Source: Streptomyces kronopolitis (GTDB taxonomy: Bacteria > Actinomycetota > Actinomycetes > Streptomycetales > Streptomycetaceae). Taken from it: a DNA stretch of 64,000 bases. Location of the stretch: the NCBI RefSeq assembly GCF_014646275.1, contig NZ_BMND01000028.1, positions 1-64,000 of the forward strand, given 5' to 3'. Position 1 is the first letter of the stretch, and each line of letters starts with the position of its first letter. Shown piece after piece: positions 15,719 through 23,018 of this stretch. Made by a program: the position numbers and the translations under genes. The notes beneath the pieces were generated by a model. That model was not told where the DNA came from and ran no database searches. It saw nothing but the letters and a program-made list of their open reading frames with translations.

Positions 15719-18241
15719 ATGACCGCGAACATCCAACCGCCGCTGCCAGTCTCCCAGTCCGGCATCGAGCCGCAGGCCTCAACCGCCCTGGCTCTGGCGG
15801 GACCGTTCGTTCTGGCCGTGGTGCCGCCGACCGGCCTCGGGGCCGGCGGGAATTCCGTGACCATTCTCGGTTCCGGGTTCACCGGCGCCACGTCGGTGCG
15901 CTTCGGCCTGATGGCGGCCACGAGTTTCACCGTGGTCTCCGACATCCTGATGACGGCGGTCGTGCCGCCCGGTGTGGGTATCGTCCCGGTCACCGTCATC
16001 ACCCCAGCCGGCACGAGCAACGGCTTCCCGTACATCTACATCGGCCGCCCCACCGCGCCGCCGGTCATCACCTCGATCGTGCCGCCCTCCGGCCCGCCCG
16101 CGGGCGGCAACATCGTCACCATCAACGGTTCGGGCTTCACCAGCGCCACCGCGGTGAACTTCGGCCCCAACCCCGCCACCAGCTTCACCGTCGTGTCCGA
16201 CACACAGATCACCGCCGTCGTGCCCGCCGGCACCGGCACAGTCCCGGTCACCGTCACCACCCCCGTCGGCACCAGCAACGCCGTCAACTACACCTACGCC
16301 GCGCCGCCCCCCGTCCCACCGGTGCTCAGCGCGGTGGTGCCGAACACCGGCCCGGCCGCAGGCACCAACACCGTCCTCCTCGTCGGCACCGGCTTCACCG
16401 GCGCCACCGCCGTCAACTTCGGCCCCAACCCCGCCACCAGCTTCACCGTCATCTCCGACACGCAGATCACCGCCGTGGTGCCCGCCGGTTCAGGTACGGT
16501 CCCGGTCACCGTGACCACGCCGGTGGGTACGAGCAACGCCGTCAACTACACCTACGCCGCCGCACCCGCCGCACCAGTGCTCAACGCCGTGGTGCCGAAC
16601 ACCGGCCCCGCCGCAGGCACCAACACCGTTCTCCTCGTCGGCAGCGGCTTCACCGGCGCCACCGCGGTGAACTTCGGTCCGAACCCGGCCACCAGCTTCA
16701 CCGTCAACTCCGACACACAAATCACCGCCGTTGTGCCGGCCGGCACGGGTACGGTGCCCGTCACCGTCACCACCCCCCTCGGCACCAGCAACGCCGTCAA
16801 CTACACCTACGCCGCCGCACCCGCCGCACCAGTGCTCAACGCTGTAGTGCCGAACACCGGCCCGGCCGCAGGCACCAACACCGTCCTCCTCGTCGGCACC
16901 GGATTCACCGGCGCCACCGCCGTCAACTTCGGCCCCAACCCCGCCACCAGCTTCACCGTCGTCTCCGACACACAAATCACCGCCGTCGTACCCGCCGGCA
17001 CCGGCACAGTCCCCGTCACCGTCACCACCCCCCTCGGCACCAGCAACGCCATCAACTACACCTACGCCGCCGCACCCGCCGCACCAGTGCTCAACGTGGT
17101 GATGCCGAACACCGGCCCGCTCACAGGCGCCAACACCGTCCTGCTCGTCGGCACCGGATTCACCGGCGCCACCGCGGTGCACTTCGGTCCGAACCTGGCC
17201 ACCAGCTTCACCGTCATCTCCGACACGCAGATCAGCGCCGTCGCACCGGCCGGCTCCGGCACAGTCGCGGTCACCGTCACCACCCCCCTCGGCACCAGCA
17301 ACGCCGTCAACTACACCTACCAGGACACAGGCACCTCTAACTGCACCATCGCCGTCCCCAACTCCAACCTCGCAAGGGTGTCGTACTTCAACACCCAGAC
17401 CCTCACCATCACCGGGTCGCCGACCGCAGTGGGCTCGACCCCCTGGCGCGTCGCGGCCTCGACGACCGCACCGTTCGCCTACGTCACGAACAACGTCAGC
17501 AACACGGTCTCGGTGATCGACACCAACACCAACACCGTCATCGCCACCATCCCGGTCGGCTCGGGGCCAGAAGGTCTCGCGGTGACCCCCAACGGTGCCA
17601 AGATCTACGTCGCGAACAACGTCAGCCACACGGTCTCGGTGATCAACACCGCCAACAACACCGTCATCGCCACCATCCCCGTCGCCGGGGCCCCAGTCCA
17701 AGTGGCGGTGTCCCCCAACGGCACCAGGGCGTACGTCGTCCTCCGCAACATCGCTTCAGTCGCTGTGATCGACACCGCGACCGACACCGTCATCGCCACC
17801 ATCCCTGTCGGAGCGGGCCCCTACGGCGTGACGTTCTCGCCCGACGGCACCAAGGCCTACGTGGTCAACGGCACCGCCGGTACAGTCTCGGTGATCAACA
17901 CCGCCACCAACACCGTCACCGCCACCATCCCCGGCGTCGGCACCGGACAGTTCAGCACCATCGCGGTGACCCCCAACGGCACCAGGGCCTACGTCACCAA
18001 CACCGCCAGCAACACGGTCTCGGTGATCAACACCGCCACCAACACCGTCATCGCCACCATCCCCGGCTTCGCGGGGCCCAACGGCGTGCTGATCAGCCCG
18101 GACGGCACCAGGGCCTACGTCTCCAACACCGTCAGCAACACGGTCTCGGTGATCAACACCGCCACCAACACTGTCATCGCCACCATCCCCGGCTTCAGCG
18201 AGCCCGGCGAGATGGCTTTCATCCGGTGCTGCGGCTGCTAG
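15719..18241 (+). CDS. IPT/TIG-repeat and YVTN beta-propeller repeat protein
   Basis: An 840-aa repeat protein. Residues about 29-535 are six IPT/TIG immunoglobulin-like repeats of about 85 residues, each with PxSGP/PNTGP, GxGFTGATAVNFG and VPVTVTTPxGTSN. A short spacer follows, then from about 585 onward six beta-propeller repeats of about 42 residues (AYVTNxxSNTVSVIxT, TVIATIPV, AVTPNGT). The C-terminus is FIRCCGC. There is no obvious signal peptide or membrane anchor at the annotated start (MTANIQPPLPVSQSG), although both repeat types are usually extracellular. Likely roles are adhesion or scaffold; none is shown. The repeats are very similar at DNA level. Confidence 0.85.
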   Translation: MTANIQPPLPVSQSGIEPQASTALALAGPFVLAVVPPTGLGAGGNSVTILGSGFTGATSVRFGLMAATSFTVVSDILMTAVVPPGVGIVPVTVITPAGTSNGFPYIYIGRPTAPPVITSIVPPSGPPAGGNIVTINGSGFTSATAVNFGPNPATSFTVVSDTQITAVVPAGTGTVPVTVTTPVGTSNAVNYTYAAPPPVPPVLSAVVPNTGPAAGTNTVLLVGTGFTGATAVNFGPNPATSFTVISDTQITAVVPAGSGTVPVTVTTPVGTSNAVNYTYAAAPAAPVLNAVVPNTGPAAGTNTVLLVGSGFTGATAVNFGPNPATSFTVNSDTQITAVVPAGTGTVPVTVTTPLGTSNAVNYTYAAAPAAPVLNAVVPNTGPAAGTNTVLLVGTGFTGATAVNFGPNPATSFTVVSDTQITAVVPAGTGTVPVTVTTPLGTSNAINYTYAAAPAAPVLNVVMPNTGPLTGANTVLLVGTGFTGATAVHFGPNLATSFTVISDTQISAVAPAGSGTVAVTVTTPLGTSNAVNYTYQDTGTSNCTIAVPNSNLARVSYFNTQTLTITGSPTAVGSTPWRVAASTTAPFAYVTNNVSNTVSVIDTNTNTVIATIPVGSGPEGLAVTPNGAKIYVANNVSHTVSVINTANNTVIATIPVAGAPVQVAVSPNGTRAYVVLRNIASVAVIDTATDTVIATIPVGAGPYGVTFSPDGTKAYVVNGTAGTVSVINTATNTVTATIPGVGTGQFSTIAVTPNGTRAYVTNTASNTVSVINTATNTVIATIPGFAGPNGVLISPDGTRAYVSNTVSNTVSVINTATNTVIATIPGFSEPGEMAFIRCCGC
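15803..17322. repeat. Six in-frame 255-bp tandem repeats (IPT units)
   Basis: Units start near 15803, 16059, 16317, 16572, 16827 and 17082. Units 3 to 5 are nearly identical at DNA level, which suggests recent expansion by unequal recombination. The opposite strand therefore shows repeated 82-83-codon shadow frames that are not genes. Confidence 0.85.
17478..18223. repeat. Six in-frame repeats of about 126 bp (beta-propeller units)
   Basis: Each unit encodes one YVTN-type blade with the core TVSVINTATNTVIATIP. The last units share long stretches of identical bases. Confidence 0.8.
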
Positions 18242-18605
18242 ACGGGAACCACAGCCGCCAGAGGCGGAATCGCTGCCGCACGCCCCGAGAGGAGATGCGC
18301 TCGGGACGGAAGGTCAGAGCCCGTGGCGCGACCTACTCCGGGCTGTGCGGCGCCTCCCCGAGGCATCCCACAACCGGCGGTCAGCGAGAAACCATGGTGA
18401 ACCCACTGTGGGCACGGCAGGCGCCTCTGGCACCGCATACCAGCGGTGCCAGAGGCGCCTGCCGATATCGGTGCGCTCCGAATGGCCAGGTAGCGGTGAC
18501 GTTCTGAATCGGAGACGACCACCGTACTGACCGGGAATCCGGCCGCATCGCGATGTACCCGGCCACCGACAGCCGGTCCCGAGCGGCTGCCGCTGTCGCC
18601 CCCGG
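18242..18605. other. Convergent intergenic region
   Basis: This 364-bp gap separates the ends of the repeat-protein gene and the CBS gene. Apart from the very long hairpin at 18415-18464 I see no gene or other signal. Confidence 0.5.
18415..18464. terminator. Very long bidirectional terminator hairpin
   Basis: A perfect 22-bp stem, CGGCAGGCGCCTCTGGCACC and on, with a 6-nt loop (ATACCA). It lies between two convergent genes and is the longest perfect hairpin found among the terminators in the window. Confidence 0.8.
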
Positions 18606-19040
18606 TCAGGCCGTCGCGTACACGCGGGTGGCGAACTCCGCGATCTGTTCGTCGGTGAGGTTCTTGGCGAGATCGGCCTCGGTGATCATCCCCACCAGCT
18701 GGTGGCCGCCCTGGACGTCGATCACCGGCAGGCGCTTGATGTGCTGCTGCTCCATGGTCCGCAGCACCTCCGTGGCGTCCGCCTCGGCGTCGATCCAGTG
18801 CAGCCGTCCGCCCAGGGAACCGGCCTGTACCGTCGCCGGATCGATGCCGTCGGCACAACACGAGACGACGATGTCACGGTCGGTGATCATCCCCATCAGC
18901 TTGTTGTTGTCACCGCAGATGGGCAGGCAGCCGACGCCCAGCTCGCGCATCATCTTCGCCGCGTCCCGCAAGGATTCGTGTGCTCCTACACAGTGCGCTC
19001 CGCCGGACATGATGTCCCGCGCACGCAGCTTGCTGGCCAT
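18606..19040 (-). CDS. Tandem CBS-domain protein
   Basis: A 144-aa protein made of two CBS motifs (a Bateman module): LRARDIMSGGAHCV...LPICGDNNKLMGMITDRDIV and VLRTMEQQHIKRLPVID...LVGMITEADLA. CBS pairs bind adenine nucleotides and sense energy state; stand-alone copies are common in Streptomyces and often respond to stress. The start is the ATG at 19040, where AGGAGGAA gives a strong ribosome site; the longer upstream frame has no conserved sequence. The partner protein is unknown. Confidence 0.9.
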   Translation of the reverse strand: MASKLRARDIMSGGAHCVGAHESLRDAAKMMRELGVGCLPICGDNNKLMGMITDRDIVVSCCADGIDPATVQAGSLGGRLHWIDAEADATEVLRTMEQQHIKRLPVIDVQGGHQLVGMITEADLAKNLTDEQIAEFATRVYATA

Positions 19041-19255
19041 GATTCCTCCTGTCTCAGGAGTGTGGTTCGCCTTGCCTTCGATCACATCACGGATGGACCG
19101 GCGTCGCTCACCGGGAGCGGGGCGGGGTGTGGACCGGAAGCCGGGCGGAATACGGGCGGAATGCGGGGTCGCAGCAACCCCTTGCCGTCTCAACTACCGG
19201 CGCGCACACGGTGTTCTCCGGGTGACCGCCGGACCCGGGCCGGGTGTCGGGCGTA

Positions 19256-21292
19256 ATGTCGGCGGACGTGACGTCGAATCCCTTCCTTGCGCCGAGCGAC
19301 CTGCCCTACGAGCTGCCGCCCTTCGCGCGGATCCGCAACGAGCACTGTCTGCCCGCCTTCGTCCGCGGCATGGATGAGCAACTGGCCGAGGTGGCGGCGA
19401 TCGGCGCGGCCGCCGAGCCGGCGACCTTCGAGAACACCGCGGCGGCGCTGGAGCGCAGCGGCGCCGTGCTGGACCGGGTCAGCCGGGTGTTCTTCAACAA
19501 GGCCGCCGCGGACACCGATGACGAGATCCAGGCGCTGGAGGCCGAGATCACACCCCGGCTGGCCGCCCACGAGGACGCGCTGCTGCTCGACCCCGCGCTG
19601 TTCGCCCGGCTCGACGCGCTCTTCGAGCGGCGTGAGCGGCTCGGGCTGGACGAGGAGCAGCGGATGCTGCTGGAGCGCCAGCACACGCGTCGGGTGCGCG
19701 CCGGTGCCCGGCTCGCGCCGGAACAGCAGCAGCGGCTGCGTGCGCTGAACGCCGAAATCGCCGCCCGGTGCACCGAGTTCGCACAGAACCTGCGCACCGC
19801 CGACGCGGCCGCGGCGCTGGTGCTGGACCGTGCCGAGGAGCTGGCCGGGCTGCCCGCGGACCAGATCGCGGCCGCCGCGCGGAACGCCGAGGCGCTCGGG
19901 CACGAGGGGAAGTTCGTGCTCAGCATGAAGAACGTCTCGAACCAGCCGGAGCTGGCCGCGCTGACCGATCCCGCCCTGCGCGCGCGGCTGCTGGCCGCCT
20001 CGCTCAGGCGCGGCGCCGACAGCAACGGCCCGGTGGCCGTCGCCCTGGCCGGGCTGCGTGCCGAGCGCGCCGCGCTGCTCGGCTACCCCAGCCACGCCGC
20101 CTGGGAGGTCGCCGACGGGACCGCCAAGACCACCGACGCCGTCGAGGACCTGCTCGGCCGGCTGGTCGCGCCCGCCGTCGCCAACGCCGAGCGGGAGGGC
20201 GCCGCCCTGGCCGAGGTGGCCGGCGTCGCCGAGATCGGCGCGGCGGACTGGCAGTTCTACTCCGAGCGGGTGCGCAAGGAGCGCTTCGACCTCGACGCGG
20301 CGGAGCTGCGGCCGTATCTGGAGCTGGAGACCGTGCTGCACGACGGTGTCTTCCACGCCGCCGGGCTGGTCTACGGCCTCACGTTCACCGCGCGCCCCGA
20401 TCTCGTGGCGTACCACCCGGACGCCCGCGTCTTCGAGGTGCACGACGCCGACGGCGGTGCGCTGGGCCTGTACATCGGCGACTTCCACGCCCGGGCGTCG
20501 AAGCGGGGCGGTGCCTGGATGAACGCGCTGGTCGCACAGTCCCGGCTGCTCGGTCACCGGCCGGTGGTGGTCAACAATCTGAATGTCGCGAAGCCGCCGG
20601 CGGGCGAGCCGGTGCTGCTGACGTGGCGTGAGGTCCTCACGCTGTTCCACGAGTTCGGGCACGCGCTGCACGGCCTGCTCTCCGATGTCCGCTACCCGTC
20701 GCTGTCGGGCACCCAGGTGCCGCGTGACTTCGTCGAGTTCCCGTCCCAGGTCAACGAGGTGTGGGCGGACTGGCCCGAGGTGCTGGCGCACTATGCGCGC
20801 CACCACGTCACGGGTGAGGCGATGCCGCCCGAACTGCCCGCCCGGCTGCGCGAGGCGGAGGCCTTCGGCGCGGGGTTCCGGATGGTGGAGCAGCACGCGG
20901 CCGCGGTGCTCGACTGGGCCTGGCACAGCCTCTCCCCCGACCAGGTGCCGGACGAGGACGCCGCCGAGGTCTTCGAGGCCGCCACCCTTCAGCGGCACGG
21001 GCTGGCGATGGCGGCGATCCCGCCGCGCTACCGCACCGGCTACTTCGCCCATGTCTTCCACGGCGACTACGCGGCCGGGTACTACGGCTACCGCTGGGCG
21101 GAGGTGCTGGACGCCGACACCGTGCGCTGGTTCCGGGAGAACGGGAAGACCGTGCGCGAGAGCGGGGAGATCTTCCGCCGGGAGCTGCTGAGCAAGGGCG
21201 GCAGCGTCGACGCGCTCGGGGCGTTTCGCGCGGTGATCGGCCGGGACCCGCGGATCGAGCCGCTGCTGGCGCGCCACGGGCTGGACGGCTGA
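19256..21292 (+). CDS. M3-family zinc metallopeptidase (Dcp/oligopeptidase A type)
   Basis: A 678-aa cytoplasmic thimet-oligopeptidase-like enzyme. The zinc site is H465EFGH469 with Glu494 (FVEFPSQ) 25 residues later, as is standard for M3. The SGTQVPRDFVEFPSQ stretch and the C-terminal YAAGYYGYRWAEVLDAD segment are typical of the Dcp subfamily (peptidyl-dipeptidases). It finishes the breakdown of short peptides. Start choice is uncertain: ATG at 19256 is used, GTG at 19244 and GTG at 19268 are also in frame, and none has a strong ribosome site. Confidence 0.92.
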   Translation: MSADVTSNPFLAPSDLPYELPPFARIRNEHCLPAFVRGMDEQLAEVAAIGAAAEPATFENTAAALERSGAVLDRVSRVFFNKAAADTDDEIQALEAEITPRLAAHEDALLLDPALFARLDALFERRERLGLDEEQRMLLERQHTRRVRAGARLAPEQQQRLRALNAEIAARCTEFAQNLRTADAAAALVLDRAEELAGLPADQIAAAARNAEALGHEGKFVLSMKNVSNQPELAALTDPALRARLLAASLRRGADSNGPVAVALAGLRAERAALLGYPSHAAWEVADGTAKTTDAVEDLLGRLVAPAVANAEREGAALAEVAGVAEIGAADWQFYSERVRKERFDLDAAELRPYLELETVLHDGVFHAAGLVYGLTFTARPDLVAYHPDARVFEVHDADGGALGLYIGDFHARASKRGGAWMNALVAQSRLLGHRPVVVNNLNVAKPPAGEPVLLTWREVLTLFHEFGHALHGLLSDVRYPSLSGTQVPRDFVEFPSQVNEVWADWPEVLAHYARHHVTGEAMPPELPARLREAEAFGAGFRMVEQHAAAVLDWAWHSLSPDQVPDEDAAEVFEAATLQRHGLAMAAIPPRYRTGYFAHVFHGDYAAGYYGYRWAEVLDADTVRWFRENGKTVRESGEIFRRELLSKGGSVDALGAFRAVIGRDPRIEPLLARHGLDG

Positions 21293-21318
21293 GGGGCGCG
21301 GCGGGCCACCCTCCCGCG

Positions 21319-21356
21319 CGCGACCGGCCGGCGGCTGATGCCCCCGGCCGGTCGCG
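21319..21356. terminator. Bidirectional stem-loop between convergent genes
   Basis: CGCGACCGGCCGG / CCGGCCGGTCGCG, a perfect 13-bp stem with a 12-nt loop, between the ends of the M3 peptidase and zinc-ribbon SDR genes. Confidence 0.75.
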
Positions 21357-21363
21357 GAGGGGA

Positions 21364-22824
21364 TCACCAGGCCGCGGGGGCGTAGTCCTTCAGGAAGCAG
21401 CCGTAGAGGTCCTCGCCGAGTTCACCGCGGACGATCGGGTCGTAGACCCGGGCGGCGCCGTCGACCAGGTCGAGCGGGGCGTGGAAGCCCTCGTCGGCCA
21501 GGCGCATCTTGTCGGGGTGCGGGCGCTCGTCGGTGATCCAGCCTGTGTCGACGGCGGTCATGAGGATGCCGTCGGTCTCCAGCATCTCCTGGGCGCTGGT
21601 GCGGGTGAGCATGTTCAGCGCCGCCTTGGCCATGTTGGTGTGCGGATGCCCGGCACCCTTGTAGCCGCGGCTGAACTGGCCTTCCATCGCCGAGACGTTG
21701 ACCACGTACTTGCGGCGGGCGGTGGCCGCGGCCATCGCCGGGCGCAGCCTGCTCACCAGCAGGAACGGGGCGGTCATGTTGCAGAGCTGGACTTCCAGGA
21801 GCTCGAGCGGGTCGACCTCGTCCACCTTCTGGATCCAGGTGTTGGTCGCGTGCAGATCGGGGACGAGCCCGCCGGCGTCGATCGCGGTGCCCGCCTCGAT
21901 CCGGGCGGGTGTGGCGGAGCCGGTGGTCAGCGCCAGCGCGGTGATGTCCTCGGCGGTCAGGGCGCCGGAGCCGGCCGCGACGGCGGGGAGGGCGGCGGGT
22001 GCGCCGCTGCCGAAGTGGCCGAGGACGACCGAGGCGGGCAGCTCCCCGGCGGGCAGCGGCGCGGACTCGGCGGCGACCAGCTGTCCGTAGGCCTCCGGGG
22101 AGCGGCGGACGGTCTGGGCGGCGTTGTTGATCAGGATGTCGAGCGGGCCGTCGGCGCTGACCGTGTCGGCGAGCGCGAGGACCTGCGCGGGGTCCCGGAG
22201 GTCGATGCCGACGATCTTCAGCCGGTGCAGCCACTCCGCGCTGTCCGGCATGGCCTTGAAGCGGCGGACGGCGTCGTTGGGGAAGCGGGTGGTGACGGTG
22301 GTGTGGGCGCCGTCGCGCAGCAGCCGCAGCGCGATGTACATGCCGATCTTCGCCCGGCCGCCGGTGAGCAGCGCGCGCTTGCCGGTGAGGTCGGTGCGGG
22401 CGTCGCGGCGGGCCCGGTTCTCCTTGGCGCAGGGCGGGCAGAGCTGGTGGTAGAAGGCGTCGACCTGGACGTAGCGGCTCTTGCAGGTGTAGCAGGAGCG
22501 GGGGCGTTCCAGGATGCCGGCGATCTCGGTCGTCACGGAGCTGCTGAGGGCCAGGCCCTGCGTCTCGTCGTCGATCCGGTCGGGGGCGCCGGTGGCGGTG
22601 GCCGCGGTCACCGCCCTGTCGTTGGCGGTCTTGGCCGCCCGGCGCTCCTGGCGGCGGCGCTGCTTCACCTTGCGGTAGATCCCGGCGGTGGCGCGGCGGA
22701 TCGCGATGGCGTCGGGGTGGTCGAGGGGCAGCCCGTCGAGTTCCTCCAGCACGCTGAGGCAGACCGCCATCCGTTCCGCCTCGATACCCGCGTCCGCGGC
22801 CATGCCTGTTTCGGTCACCGTCAT
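21364..22824 (-). CDS. SDR protein with N-terminal extension and zinc-ribbon-like Cys4 site
   Basis: A 486-aa protein. The first 105 residues are helical and charged. Residues 110-133 hold C111xxC114 and C129xxC132, a treble-clef or zinc-ribbon pattern. The SDR domain starts at about 145 with LLTGGRAKIG (154-161) and LINNAA (231-236). Between that and the catalytic region there is an insertion of roughly 80-100 residues. Ser378 (VNVSAM) and Lys400 (NMAK) are present, but the residue four before Lys400 is Thr396, so the standard YxxxK tyrosine is missing; Tyr388 is the nearest. It may have altered or no oxidoreductase activity. I do not know its function. Confidence 0.78.
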   Translation of the reverse strand: MTVTETGMAADAGIEAERMAVCLSVLEELDGLPLDHPDAIAIRRATAGIYRKVKQRRRQERRAAKTANDRAVTAATATGAPDRIDDETQGLALSSSVTTEIAGILERPRSCYTCKSRYVQVDAFYHQLCPPCAKENRARRDARTDLTGKRALLTGGRAKIGMYIALRLLRDGAHTTVTTRFPNDAVRRFKAMPDSAEWLHRLKIVGIDLRDPAQVLALADTVSADGPLDILINNAAQTVRRSPEAYGQLVAAESAPLPAGELPASVVLGHFGSGAPAALPAVAAGSGALTAEDITALALTTGSATPARIEAGTAIDAGGLVPDLHATNTWIQKVDEVDPLELLEVQLCNMTAPFLLVSRLRPAMAAATARRKYVVNVSAMEGQFSRGYKGAGHPHTNMAKAALNMLTRTSAQEMLETDGILMTAVDTGWITDERPHPDKMRLADEGFHAPLDLVDGAARVYDPIVRGELGEDLYGCFLKDYAPAAW

Positions 22825-22961
22825 CGCCGCTGCTGCTTCCCCTGGGATCGCGTGTTCTATTTATGCTTCGGCGGAACTGTACGTAGCCGGGGGCGGCAGC
22901 GCCAAACCCGGCCGGCGCGCGGTCCGCGGCCGCCGTGCGGAGCACCGCCCCGCACGGGTCA

Positions 22962-22996
22962 CGAGGGGCCCGGCGCCGGTCGCGCCGGGCCCCTCG
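22962..22996. terminator. Stem-loop after the MFS gene
   Basis: CGAGGGGCCCGGCGC / GCGCCGGGCCCCTCG, a perfect 15-bp stem with a 5-nt loop, 22 bp past the end of the leftward transporter gene. Confidence 0.75.
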
Positions 22997-23018
22997 GCTC
23001 CGTCTCACTCCTCGGGCG

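Noticed and set aside
16036..17310. Five antisense open frames of 82-83 codons in a regular array
   Set aside because: They are shadows of the 255-bp IPT repeats on the plus strand, which code for recognisable domains; the array only mirrors the repeat period.
15803..17322. Regular repeats that might suggest a CRISPR array
   Set aside because: The unit is 255 bp, in frame and protein-coding, with no short repeat/spacer pattern or cas gene nearby.
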